Source: Clostridiales bacterium (lineage in GTDB: Bacteria; Bacillota; Clostridia; Oscillospirales; Acutalibacteraceae). Taken from it: a DNA stretch of 13,829 nucleotides. The translations under genes were made by a program, and so were the position numbers. The notes below the pieces were generated by a model. That model saw nothing but the letters and a program-made list of their open reading frames with translations. It did not search any database and had not been told where the DNA came from. This document shows positions 1 through 6,785 of this stretch, one piece after another. The stretch is taken from the NCBI GenBank assembly GCA_019415925.1, contig DXYG01000072.1, positions 1 to 13,829 on the forward strand, read 5' to 3'. Position 1 is the stretch's first letter. Each line of letters starts with the position of its first letter.

Positions 1-29
1 GTGGGCTCGGAGATGTGTATAAGAGACAG
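1..29 (+). other. Nextera adapter remnant with Tn5 mosaic end (sequencing artefact)
   Basis: Bases 11-29 are exactly the 19-bp Tn5 mosaic end AGATGTGTATAAGAGACAG, and bases 1-10 (GTGGGCTCGG) are the preceding part of the Illumina Nextera read-2 transposase adapter. Genomic sequence therefore starts at about base 30. In frame 1 the adapter translates as MGSEMCIRDR, the usual signature of untrimmed Nextera ends in predicted proteins. Any annotation using base 1 as a coding start is wrong. Confidence 0.97.
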
Positions 30-56
30 ATATAGTATTATAAGAAAGTCAGAAAT

Positions 57-80
57 GCATATGTATTTAATACATTATGC
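57..80. promoter_or_regulatory. Near-perfect dyad in the gdhA leader (candidate operator or 5'-UTR hairpin)
   Basis: ATGTATT (61-67) and AATACAT (69-75) are perfect reverse complements around a single T. The symmetry extends outward to GCAT (57-60) and ATGC (77-80) with one unpaired T at 76. It lies about 35 bases upstream of the gdhA Shine-Dalgarno. It could be an operator for a dimeric regulator or an AU-rich leader hairpin. A TATTAT at 36-41 could be the -10 box, but the matching -35 position falls in adapter sequence and cannot be read. The dyad is seen directly; the role is inferred. Confidence 0.3.
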
Positions 81-129
81 CAAAAGACAAAGGATTTTTT
101 GTGAATTTAAATTTAAGGAGGAACATACA

Positions 130-1461
130 ATGTCGTATGTAAGTGAGCAGCTTGAAAAGCTGAAAGCAAAAAATGCAAATGAGCCCGAATTTATTCAGGC
201 AGCAACCGAGGTTCTTACTTCTCTTGAACCCGTATTTGAGCAGAACCCCAAGTACGAAGAAGCAGGAATTCTTGAAAGAATCACAGAGCCCGAAAGAGTA
301 GTAATGTTCAGAGTACCCTGGGTTGACGACAACGGCAAGGTTCAGGTTAACCGTGGTTTCAGAGTACAGTTCAACAGCGCAATCGGTCCGTACAAGGGCG
401 GCTTGAGATTACATCCCTCTGTTAATCTCGGCGTAATCAAGTTCCTTGGCTTTGAACAGATTTTCAAGAATTCTCTTACAGGACTTCCTATCGGCGGCGG
501 TAAGGGCGGCTCTGACTTTGACCCCAAAGGCAAGAGCGATAACGAAGTTATGTCATTCTGCCAGAGCTTTATGACAGAGCTTTGCAAGCACATCGGTGCT
601 GATACTGACGTTCCCGCAGGTGACATCGGTACAGGTGCTCGTGAAATCGGTTATATGTTCGGTCAGTACAAGAGAATCAAGAACGTATATGAAGGCGTTC
701 TCACAGGTAAGGGTCTTAACTGGGGCGGCTCACTTGCAAGAACAGAAGCTACAGGCTACGGCCTCCTTTATCTTACAGAAGCTATGCTTAAGGATAACGG
801 CAAAGATTTAAGCGGTGCTACAGTTTGTGTATCAGGTGCAGGTAACGTTGCTATTTACGCTACACAGAAGGCTACACAGCTCGGAGCAAAGGTTGTAACA
901 ATGTCTGATTCAACTGGCTGGATTTATGACGCTGAGGGTATTGACCTTGACGCTATCAAGGAAATCAAGGAAGTTAAGAGACAGCGCCTTACAGAGTACA
1001 AGAACTATCGTCCTAACGCTGAATATCACGAGGGCAAGTTTGACTGGTCAGTTAAGTGCGACGTTGCTTTACCTTGCGCAACACAGAACGAGCTTAACGA
1101 GGAAGACGCTAAGAGACTTATCGCAAACGGCTGCTATGCTGTTGCAGAGGGCGCTAATATGCCTACAACTCTCGAGGCTACAAAGCTTATTCAGGAAGCA
1201 GGACTTCTCTTTGCTCCCGGTAAGGCTGCTAATGCAGGCGGCGTTGCAACATCAGCTCTCGAAATGAGCCAGAACTCAATGAGACTTTCATGGACATTCG
1301 AAGAGGTTGACGCTAAGCTTAAGGACATTATGGTTAATATCTATAACAATATCGCTGCTGCTGCTAAGAAGTACGGCTATGAAGGCAACTACGTTGTAGG
1401 CGCTAACATCGCAGGTTTTGAAAAGGTTGCAGATGCTATGATTGCTCAGGGTGTTTGCTAA
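130..1461 (+). CDS. gdhA: NADP-specific glutamate dehydrogenase
   Basis: Catalyses reductive amination of 2-oxoglutarate with ammonium to glutamate in the cytoplasm, an ammonia-assimilation step. The 443-aa product matches the usual length of hexameric bacterial GdhA. Visible landmarks are GPYKGGLR (86-93), the lysine motif GGGKGGSDFDP (122-132, catalytic Lys125), PAGDIGTG with Asp165 (162-169) and a Rossmann motif SGAGNVA (235-241) in the cofactor domain. The ATG at 130 is chosen because AAGGAGGAA (115-123) precedes it at good spacing. The same frame stays open back to base 1, but only through leader and adapter. Codon choice is strongly biased and richer in G+C than the genes that follow, as expected of a highly expressed gene. 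It is followed by a strong terminator, so it is monocistronic on the 3' side. NADP rather than NAD preference is inferred from family resemblance. Confidence 0.96.
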   Translation: MSYVSEQLEKLKAKNANEPEFIQAATEVLTSLEPVFEQNPKYEEAGILERITEPERVVMFRVPWVDDNGKVQVNRGFRVQFNSAIGPYKGGLRLHPSVNLGVIKFLGFEQIFKNSLTGLPIGGGKGGSDFDPKGKSDNEVMSFCQSFMTELCKHIGADTDVPAGDIGTGAREIGYMFGQYKRIKNVYEGVLTGKGLNWGGSLARTEATGYGLLYLTEAMLKDNGKDLSGATVCVSGAGNVAIYATQKATQLGAKVVTMSDSTGWIYDAEGIDLDAIKEIKEVKRQRLTEYKNYRPNAEYHEGKFDWSVKCDVALPCATQNELNEEDAKRLIANGCYAVAEGANMPTTLEATKLIQEAGLLFAPGKAANAGGVATSALEMSQNSMRLSWTFEEVDAKLKDIMVNIYNNIAAAAKKYGYEGNYVVGANIAGFEKVADAMIAQGVC

Positions 1462-1487
1462 TTTAAAACATTTTCTTATATTACTGC

Positions 1488-1526
1488 AAACAGCAGACCG
1501 TTTTATATTGCGGTCTGCTGTTTTTT
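1488..1526 (+). terminator. Intrinsic terminator of gdhA
   Basis: A perfect stem CAGCAGACCG (1491-1500) / CGGTCTGCTG (1511-1520) encloses a 10-nt loop and extends by three A:T pairs to 1488 and 1523. The descending arm runs into TTTTTT. This is a textbook rho-independent terminator 27 bases after the gdhA stop codon. Confidence 0.95.
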
Positions 1527-1527
1527 G

Positions 1528-1555
1528 TTGATTTTAATTGATTTTCTGCTATAAT
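1528..1555 (+). promoter_or_regulatory. Extended -10 promoter for the GNAT-DinB pair
   Basis: TATAAT at 1550-1555 is preceded by TG at 1547-1548, giving an extended -10 (TGcTATAAT). TTGATT at 1528-1533 provides a -35 at 16-bp spacing. The -35 box begins just after the U-tract of the gdhA terminator, so the downstream pair starts its own transcript almost immediately. Confidence 0.6.
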
Positions 1556-1585
1556 GTTGTTATAAAAAGTTAAGGATGAATTATT

Positions 1586-2116
1586 ATGAAGCTCAATCCA
1601 GATTACAAATATAACCTTGATAAAATAGAAGAGCTATATCTAACTGCTTTTCCGGCAATTGAGAGAAAGCCTTTTGACTTAATATTAGAAAAGTGCAACA
1701 ACGGTTTAATGGAAATTATTAGTATTGAGAGTGATAATAGAGATTTTTTTGGTTTTGCAATAATGATTTTAAACGACGATATGGTTTTGCTTGATTATTT
1801 TGCAATAGCTCCCGAAAGCAGGGGAAAAAACGTAGGGTCGACTGCATTGAAATTGCTTTTTGAAAGATATAAAAATAAGCGTTTTATACTTGAAATTGAA
1901 AACACTGAAATTGAATGTGATAATTCACAAGAACGAAAACGCAGGAAAGCTTTTTATATCAGAAACGGAATGTCTGTAATGCCGTTTAAAGTTAATCTTA
2001 TTGGTGTTGAGATGGAAGTTCTGACTTATGATTATGAAGTAACTTATGAAGAGTATTACAGTATTTATAAAAACACGTTTTCTGACGAGTATTGCAGTAA
2101 AATAAAATTGATTTAA
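1586..2116 (+). CDS. GNAT family N-acetyltransferase
   Basis: Predicted acetyl-CoA-dependent N-acetyltransferase of 176 aa; substrate unknown. The central strand-helix runs LLDYFAIAPESRGKNVGS (68-85), the GNAT motif A that binds acetyl-CoA pyrophosphate. Asn82 replaces the first glycine of the usual R-x-x-G-x-G pattern, while Gly84 is kept. FYIRNGM (123-129) matches the motif B region near the C-terminal end of the fold. The ATG at 1586 is preceded by AAGGA (1572-1576). The gene is much more AT-rich than gdhA and its DinB-fold neighbour begins 37 bp downstream with no terminator between, so the two are probably cotranscribed. The pair may be a small accessory insertion, perhaps a resistance or small-molecule modification unit, but no substrate can be deduced. 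Confidence 0.85.
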   Translation: MKLNPDYKYNLDKIEELYLTAFPAIERKPFDLILEKCNNGLMEIISIESDNRDFFGFAIMILNDDMVLLDYFAIAPESRGKNVGSTALKLLFERYKNKRFILEIENTEIECDNSQERKRRKAFYIRNGMSVMPFKVNLIGVEMEVLTYDYEVTYEEYYSIYKNTFSDEYCSKIKLI

Positions 2117-2153
2117 GATTGTTAAATATTTAACAAATAGAGGATAGGTAAAA

Positions 2154-2678
2154 ATGAAGCAGAATAAGCTGAAGGAAATCATTGAAGACCAGACTAAAAG
2201 AGCACTCTGGGAAGTAAAAAATGTAATTGACTGTGTGCCTGACAGCTTATGGAATAAAGAATATTGCGATATGCCGCTATGGAAGCATATTTATCATATG
2301 TTACATTCACTTGATTTATGGTTTATCAATCCACGTGACAAGCATTACTGTGAGCCGAGTATTCATTCCGAAAATCTGAATAATCTTGATATAATTACTG
2401 ATAAAACTCTGTCACGTAACGATATAGAAAATTATTTCAAAGAGATTGAAATTAAAATTACAGACTATATTACAAAACTCAATGATGAAGAACTATTAGA
2501 TTATCCTAAAAATTGTGAATACACAAAATTCACTTTGATTCTTGCGCAGTACAGACATCTGCACACACATATGGGAATTATTATGGGATTTATCATTGAT
2601 GATACAGGTTTATGGCCAAATGTGCTTGGACTTACACGTCCGATACCGCATAACGAAGATTATAACAAATACTGCTGA
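2154..2678 (+). CDS. DinB-like (YfiT/DinB fold) protein
   Basis: A 174-aa protein resembling the DinB/YfiT superfamily: four-helix-bundle proteins, often metal-binding, some acting as thiol-dependent S-transferases. The likely metal triad is a histidine in helix 2 (KHIYHMLH, 44-51, most likely His48) plus the paired His135 and His139 in QYRHLHTHMG (132-141). A tryptophan- and proline-rich C-terminal segment (TGLWPNVLGLTRPIP) is typical of one DinB subgroup. The ATG at 2154 follows an AGAGGA-type ribosome site around 2139-2144. It is AT-rich like the acetyltransferase 37 bp upstream and probably shares its promoter. No clean intrinsic terminator with a U-run follows. The fold is fairly sure; the biochemical role is unknown. 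Confidence 0.78.
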   Translation: MKQNKLKEIIEDQTKRALWEVKNVIDCVPDSLWNKEYCDMPLWKHIYHMLHSLDLWFINPRDKHYCEPSIHSENLNNLDIITDKTLSRNDIENYFKEIEIKITDYITKLNDEELLDYPKNCEYTKFTLILAQYRHLHTHMGIIMGFIIDDTGLWPNVLGLTRPIPHNEDYNKYC

Positions 2679-2743
2679 TTTTCTTGTGTGTCTGTAAAAA
2701 TTAACTCATTATAATAAGTAATTTTAGATTTGCCCTTCCCCGA

Positions 2744-2771
2744 ATTATACAAAATATTCATTTTGTATAAT
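2744..2771. repeat. Perfect 12-bp inverted repeat; candidate dif-like Xer site
   Basis: ATTATACAAAAT (2744-2755) and ATTTTGTATAAT (2760-2771) are exact reverse complements with a 4-nt centre. The same 28 bp can be parsed as two 11-bp arms around a 6-bp centre (TATTCA), the architecture of dif sites. The arm TTTTGTATAAT shares 8 of 11 positions with the XerD-binding arm of B. subtilis dif (TTATGTAAACT). It lies 110 bp upstream of the Xer gene. Alternatives are an operator for the recombinase gene or a weak AT-rich hairpin ending the upstream transcript; the lack of a following U-run argues against a normal terminator. Confidence 0.45.
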
Positions 2772-2785
2772 ATTCTGTAATAGAA

Positions 2786-2813
2786 TTAACCCACCTCCTT
2801 TTTATGATATAAT
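2786..2813 (+). promoter_or_regulatory. Candidate promoter of the Xer recombinase gene
   Basis: TATAAT at 2808-2813 is preceded by TG at 2805-2806, an extended -10. TTAACC at 2786-2791 is a 4-of-6 match to a -35 at 16-bp spacing. Transcription would start near 2820, leaving a leader of about 60 AT-rich bases before the ATG at 2882. It lies 15 bp downstream of the inverted repeat at 2744-2771. The rest of the 203-bp gap (2679-2743) shows nothing I can name. Confidence 0.5.
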
Positions 2814-2881
2814 TAAAATAAATCAAAATATTATAAATTTTTTGAATTCATTTATTCAGAAATTTTAAAGACGGTGATTAT

Positions 2882-3865
2882 ATGGCTGTATCTTTTCGTG
2901 ATGAAGCTCCGCAAATTGTTAAGGAATATTTGTTTTATCTTGAAACTATAAAACTAAAATCGAAAAAAACCGTAGACGAATACTACATAGATTTGCGTAC
3001 ATTTTTCAGATACCTGAAAAAATCCCGAAAACTTGTATCTGATGATACGGAATTTGAAAATATAATAATTGATGATGTGAACCTTGATTTGATTAAAACC
3101 GTTACGCTGAATGACGCATATGAATATATGGACTACCTCTACCATGAACGTAATAATCAGAGTGCAGCAAGAGCAAGAAAATGCTCGAGCCTGAAAGGAT
3201 TTTTTGATTTTCTTTTTTCAAAAAAGCATTTAATTTCAAGTAACCCTATTGCCCAGCTTGAAGTGCCTAAGCGTAAAAAAGCATTGCCAAAGTACCTTAC
3301 TCTTGAACAAAGCATTGAACTTCTCAACGCTGTTGAAGGCAAATATAAAGAGCGTGACTATGCAATAATTACTCTGTTTCTTAACTGCGGACTGCGTGTT
3401 TCAGAAATGGCGGGACTTAACTACACCGACATTCGCAGTGATAACACAATGAGAGTTGTCGGAAAAGGCAACAAGGAGCGTGTTGTATATCTCAATTCTG
3501 CGTGTATTGACGCTATAAACGACTATATGAAGATTCGTCCTGTTGATGGTGTAAAGGATAAAAAGGCTTTGTTTATAAGCCGAAACAATCGCAGAATGTC
3601 TGTTAAGACTATTCAGGCTATGGTGTACAAATATCTTGCAAAAATCGGACTTGACGCACAAGGCTATTCCTGTCACAAACTCCGTCATACGGCGGCAACT
3701 CTTATGTATCAGCACGGCGGAGTTGACGTGAGAGTTTTAAAAGAGGTTCTCGGCCACGAAAACCTCGGAACAACCGAAATATACACTCACTTAAGCTCGG
3801 AGCAGATGAAAAATGCGGCTGACTCAAATCCTCTGTCAAAAGTTAAGAAAAAGAAATCTGAATAA
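2882..3865 (+). CDS. Site-specific tyrosine recombinase, XerC/XerD type
   Basis: A 327-aa integrase-family recombinase that cuts and rejoins DNA through a phosphotyrosine intermediate; the Xer branch resolves chromosome dimers at dif. The N-terminal SAM-like core-binding domain covers about 10-120. The catalytic domain carries the complete set: Arg172 (NCGLRVSE), Lys195 (GKGNKERVV), His265 and Arg268 (HKLRHTAATL), His292 (LGHENLGTT) and the nucleophile Tyr301 (IYTHLS). Length is slightly above the usual 295-310 for XerC/D, from an insertion around 50-70 and a lysine-rich tail. The ribosome site before ATG 2882 is weak (GGTG). No phage or plasmid genes adjoin it and the neighbours are housekeeping, so a chromosomal Xer role is favoured over a mobile-element integrase. 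XerC and XerD cannot be separated from sequence alone. Confidence 0.9.
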   Translation: MAVSFRDEAPQIVKEYLFYLETIKLKSKKTVDEYYIDLRTFFRYLKKSRKLVSDDTEFENIIIDDVNLDLIKTVTLNDAYEYMDYLYHERNNQSAARARKCSSLKGFFDFLFSKKHLISSNPIAQLEVPKRKKALPKYLTLEQSIELLNAVEGKYKERDYAIITLFLNCGLRVSEMAGLNYTDIRSDNTMRVVGKGNKERVVYLNSACIDAINDYMKIRPVDGVKDKKALFISRNNRRMSVKTIQAMVYKYLAKIGLDAQGYSCHKLRHTAATLMYQHGGVDVRVLKEVLGHENLGTTEIYTHLSSEQMKNAADSNPLSKVKKKKSE

Positions 3866-3869
3866 TTTA

Positions 3870-3908
3870 AAAAACGGCACGAAGGTATTTTATCAACGTG
3901 CCGTTTTT
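3870..3908. terminator. Bidirectional terminator between xer and the DUF6873-like gene
   Basis: AAAAACGGCACG (3870-3881) pairs perfectly with CGTGCCGTTTTT (3897-3908) around a 15-nt loop. The arm pattern gives a U-run on either strand, so it can terminate both the plus-strand xer transcript and the minus-strand amidase-radA operon. Its right arm includes two bases (3907-3908) of the minus-strand stop codon. Confidence 0.92.
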
Positions 3909-4605
3909 AGTTTGCAATTTCAACTATTCCCCCTATGTCGGTCAGGGGCATATCTTTACAAATGACTTTGATTGTCACATTATGTTTTTTGCAAAATTCT
4001 TCAATTAATATATAGTCGGGATGATTTTGAATATTGCCGAAAAAAGCTACTGTGTTTTCATCAATTTTACCGCCGGCACCGCCTATAAAACCATAATTAT
4101 AGCCGTCAAGCACAATATTTCCCGATGAAATCAGCAGTACCTCTACCCCATCATTTTTCAACGCTTTCTCGATTGATAAATCGGAAGTTATTACCGTATT
4201 GTTATTAATAACAAGCGTTGAACAACGTGCATAACCCTGATTTATATTGACCGTTCTAATGCTATTTTCCTTGCAATAATCAAGAAGATTCTTGTCAATT
4301 GCAGAAAGCTTTCCGTACAAGGTGTTATTAAGAAAAAGAAAATTCAATAAAATATTTTCAGGGTACTTCTTCCCTGCTTTTTTATTACAAAAAAGAAGTC
4401 TTTCATTTGATAATTTTTTGACAAGCGCAGTACATTCATTGAGAATGAATATATCATTATTTATCGGTAAAATCTGCATATCTGCGTGTTTTTGTTCAGG
4501 AATAGGAAAAACCTTTACCGTATCACTTGATATTACAGTATGACCGAGATTTTCAATTTCTTTTACAAAGCACCGGTACTTGTCTGACATAACAAAAGTA
4601 CTCAT
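3907..4605 (-). CDS. Uncharacterised GME-fold protein (DUF6873-like)
   Basis: A 232-aa protein of no established function. Its pattern resembles the clostridial family annotated as DUF6873, assigned to the fold of guanidino-group-modifying enzymes (deiminase/amidinotransferase-like propellers). Visible landmarks are KHADMQILPI (39-48), NQGYARCSTLVI (122-133), TSDLSI (140-145), a glycine-rich SSGNIVLDG...IGGAGG stretch (160-179), FFGNIQNHPD (188-197) and C-terminal DIGGIVEI (223-230). Several short blocks of strand plus turn fit a repeated propeller-like fold. Cys128, Cys216, His40 and Asp42 could be active-site residues, but I cannot assign a catalytic Cys with confidence. The ATG overlaps the radA stop by one base (TGATG), so it is probably translated by coupling to radA. 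A second in-frame Met lies five codons later. Family recall is fairly good; enzymatic activity is unproven. Confidence 0.72.
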   Translation of the reverse strand: MSTFVMSDKYRCFVKEIENLGHTVISSDTVKVFPIPEQKHADMQILPINNDIFILNECTALVKKLSNERLLFCNKKAGKKYPENILLNFLFLNNTLYGKLSAIDKNLLDYCKENSIRTVNINQGYARCSTLVINNNTVITSDLSIEKALKNDGVEVLLISSGNIVLDGYNYGFIGGAGGKIDENTVAFFGNIQNHPDYILIEEFCKKHNVTIKVICKDMPLTDIGGIVEIAN

Positions 4606-5969
4606 CAGCTTATAGCCTCAAAAGCCTGTCTGATATTTTTTACGCCTATAAGCTCTGCATCGTCACAATGTACGCCTTTTAAGTTGTGATAAGGCATAAT
4701 AATCTTATTGAATCCGAGCCTTACCGCCTCGTTGATTCTCATTTGTGCCTGCGAAACGGCTCTGATTTCACCTGCAAGTCCTATTTCTCCGAACACAACA
4801 GCCTTTTCATCAATCGGAGTGTCTTTAAGACTGCTGATAAGTGCCATTGCAATTGACAAATCTATTGCTGGCTCGTCAACACGAAGTCCTCCTACAATAT
4901 TAATGTACGTATCACAATTAGAAAAGTAATATCCTGCACGCTTTTCAAGCACTGCAAGTAAAAGTGAAAGCCTGTTATAGTCAAAGCCTGTTGACATTCT
5001 GCGTGGATTTCCGTAGCCGCTTTGCGTTGCAAGTCCCTGAGTTTCTGCCAGAATAGGTCTTGAGCCTTCAATCGTGCAGGTTACGCAGGTTCCCGAAACA
5101 TTCTTCGGTCTGCCTGAAAGAAGCATTACAGACGGATTTTCAACCTCTTGCAAGCCCTTGTCCGTCATTTCAAAAACGCCGATTTCATTTGTTGAGCCGT
5201 AACGGTTTTTTACTGCTCGTAAAATCCTGCAGCTCATCTGCTTGTCACCCTCAAAGTGCAATACGGTATCTACAATATGTTCAAGCACCTTCGGACCTGC
5301 AATTGAGCCTTCTTTGTTTACGTGACCGACAATGAACATAGGAATGTCACAGCCTTTTGCAGTACGCATAAGCATATTTGTACATTCTCTCACCTGAGTA
5401 ACACTGCCTGTTGAAGAACTCAGCTCAGACAAATTCATAGTCTGGATTGAGTCAATCATAACAAGATCGGGCTTTACGGTTTTTATCTGTTCGCATACTA
5501 TTTCAACGTCAGTTTCGGTCATTACAAAGAGATTCGGTGAATTTACACCAAGCCGAATTGCACGCAGCTTTAACTGGCGCTTTGATTCCTCACCCGAAAC
5601 GTAGAGAATTTTAAGAGTATCTCCCATATATTGACAAATCTGCATCAATACAGTTGATTTGCCGATTCCGGGGTCGCCTCCGAGAAGAATCAGACTTCCC
5701 TTGACAATTCCGCCACCGAGCACTCGGTTTAGCTCTTTACTTCCGGTATCATAGCGGTGTTCATCCTCGGTTGAAATCTCGTTTATTGAATACGGCTTTG
5801 TATATGATGAAATTGAGCGTGTTTTTGAAACAGATACGTTTTTCGAGGTATCCTTAATTTCTTCATTCATTGTGTTCCATTCACCGCAGGACGGGCATTT
5901 TCCGTACCATTTAGGCGATTCGTAGCCGCACTCCGAGCAAATATAAACGCTTTTAATTTTTGAAGCCAT
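4605..5969 (-). CDS. radA: DNA repair protein RadA (Sms)
   Basis: RadA is a RecA-like, DnaB-type hexameric ATPase that drives branch migration of recombination intermediates in the cytoplasm. The 454-aa length is typical. In order: an N-terminal zinc finger C11-x2-C14-x10-C25-x2-C28; Walker A GGDPGIGKS (97-105); Walker B region PDLVMIDSIQT (167-177); the RadA-specific KNRYG motif (254-258); and a C-terminal Lon-protease-like domain with GEIGLAGEIRAVSQ (394-407). The ATG at 5969 is preceded by AGGAAG (plus-strand 5977-5982), placed just before the amidase stop codon; the gap to that gene is only 14 bp. It is the middle gene of a three-gene operon. In B. subtilis radA is followed by disA; here the following gene is the DUF6873-like protein instead. 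Confidence 0.97.
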   Translation of the reverse strand: MASKIKSVYICSECGYESPKWYGKCPSCGEWNTMNEEIKDTSKNVSVSKTRSISSYTKPYSINEISTEDEHRYDTGSKELNRVLGGGIVKGSLILLGGDPGIGKSTVLMQICQYMGDTLKILYVSGEESKRQLKLRAIRLGVNSPNLFVMTETDVEIVCEQIKTVKPDLVMIDSIQTMNLSELSSSTGSVTQVRECTNMLMRTAKGCDIPMFIVGHVNKEGSIAGPKVLEHIVDTVLHFEGDKQMSCRILRAVKNRYGSTNEIGVFEMTDKGLQEVENPSVMLLSGRPKNVSGTCVTCTIEGSRPILAETQGLATQSGYGNPRRMSTGFDYNRLSLLLAVLEKRAGYYFSNCDTYINIVGGLRVDEPAIDLSIAMALISSLKDTPIDEKAVVFGEIGLAGEIRAVSQAQMRINEAVRLGFNKIIMPYHNLKGVHCDDAELIGVKNIRQAFEAIS

Positions 5970-5983
5970 TTTTACACTTCCTG

Positions 5984-6694
5984 TCAGTCTGTATTGTAGT
6001 AACTTAAAAATCCTGCTGTTATTGAAAAAGCCATCTGCTTCTGATATTCTGAGTTGAGCAGATTATTGCACTCCTCTTCGTTTGAAATAAAGCCGCACTC
6101 TACGATAACGGCAGGATTGTTTGTGTTTTTTAAAAGATAAATTCCGCTGTCAGCTTTTTTACATTCACGTTCATTATCAGGCTGTAAAAGTCCCTTAACG
6201 GAGAATTTAATGCTGTCTGCAAGCTGTTTGCTTTTTGAATTATTGGGTGAATAAAAAATCTGCGTTCCGTGATACTTGCTCTCGGAAAATTTATTCTGAT
6301 GAACACTGATAATTGTATTTTCTTCTGAAGAATTAAATATTTCAAGCCTTTGCTTCATATCAGAAACCTTGCGCTTGCGTATTGTATCTTCTCCGTTGTC
6401 AAGAGCAATGTCGGTTGTCCTTGTCTGTGTAACGTCAAACCCAAAAAGATAAAACAGAGCAGAGGTATCGTTTGCGATTGAAAGATTGATGTCCTTTTCA
6501 AGCACTCCGCTGTCGCTGACTGCTCCGCCGTCCTCGCCTCCGTGACCGGCGTCTATTACGATATTAGGGATAGATTTTACGCTCTCTGAAGAAACCGAAA
6601 CCTTTATATTCAAAGCCGCAGAAATCATTAAAAAGACAAATGCAGTCATCAAAACAAAGCAGATACAGGGAAAGATAAACTTTTTTAATTTCAT
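5984..6694 (-). CDS. cwlD: N-acetylmuramoyl-L-alanine amidase, CwlD-like
   Basis: A zinc amidase of the Amidase_3 family that cleaves the MurNAc-L-Ala bond of peptidoglycan on the outer face of the membrane. The 236-aa protein has a single N-terminal hydrophobic helix (about 6-29, after KLKK), acting as signal peptide or anchor. The catalytic domain shows His51 in DAGHGGEDGG, Glu66 in LEKDIN, His132 in SVHQNKF and Glu199 in VECGFISN, the expected zinc ligands and catalytic glutamate. Size and single-domain architecture match CwlD, which makes muramic-delta-lactam in spore cortex, so a spore-forming ancestry is suggested. A different small envelope amidase cannot be excluded. The start at 6694 has the ribosome site AGGGGT (plus-strand 6701-6706). 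It is first in the operon with radA, 14 bp away. Confidence 0.87.
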   Translation of the reverse strand: MKLKKFIFPCICFVLMTAFVFLMISAALNIKVSVSSESVKSIPNIVIDAGHGGEDGGAVSDSGVLEKDINLSIANDTSALFYLFGFDVTQTRTTDIALDNGEDTIRKRKVSDMKQRLEIFNSSEENTIISVHQNKFSESKYHGTQIFYSPNNSKSKQLADSIKFSVKGLLQPDNERECKKADSGIYLLKNTNNPAVIVECGFISNEEECNNLLNSEYQKQMAFSITAGFLSYYNTD

Positions 6695-6747
6695 AACAAC
6701 ACCCCTATTTAATAAATATACGGGATGTCTTACAATTTATTACACTA

Positions 6748-6776
6748 ATTATACACCATATTTTCGTCTTGGTAAA
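6748..6776 (-). promoter_or_regulatory. Promoter of the amidase-radA operon
   Basis: On the minus strand TATAAT (plus-strand 6748-6753) lies 17 bp downstream of TTTACC (6771-6776), a perfect -10 with a 4-of-6 -35. The transcript would start about 45-50 bases before the amidase start codon. The 146-bp divergent region between the amidase gene and feoA also holds the candidate feoA promoter and nothing else I can identify. Confidence 0.6.
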
Positions 6777-6785
6777 GTAAAACAA

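Noticed and set aside
1..129. N-terminal extension of GdhA starting at base 1 (GTG)
   Set aside because: It is encoded by Nextera adapter plus the gene's untranslated leader; a strong AAGGAGG precedes the ATG at 130.
342..626. Minus-strand ORF of 94 codons inside gdhA
   Set aside because: Lies wholly within a conserved coding sequence, has no recognisable domain or ribosome site, and reflects codon bias of gdhA.
2744..2771. Ordinary intrinsic terminator for the DinB-fold gene
   Set aside because: The stem has only two G:C pairs and is followed by ATTCTGTAATAG rather than a U-run, so I listed it as an inverted repeat instead.
2791..2800. CCACCTCCTT on the plus strand, resembling the 16S rRNA anti-Shine-Dalgarno tail, or a Shine-Dalgarno on the minus strand
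   Set aside because: No minus-strand ORF begins at suitable spacing, and on the plus strand it lies inside the spacer of the candidate xer promoter, so it would not be transcribed from there. Most likely chance.
2882..3865. Integrase of a prophage or integrative element
   Set aside because: No phage, conjugation or excisionase genes and no tRNA attachment site nearby; the neighbours are core genes. A chromosomal Xer role fits better, though not proven.
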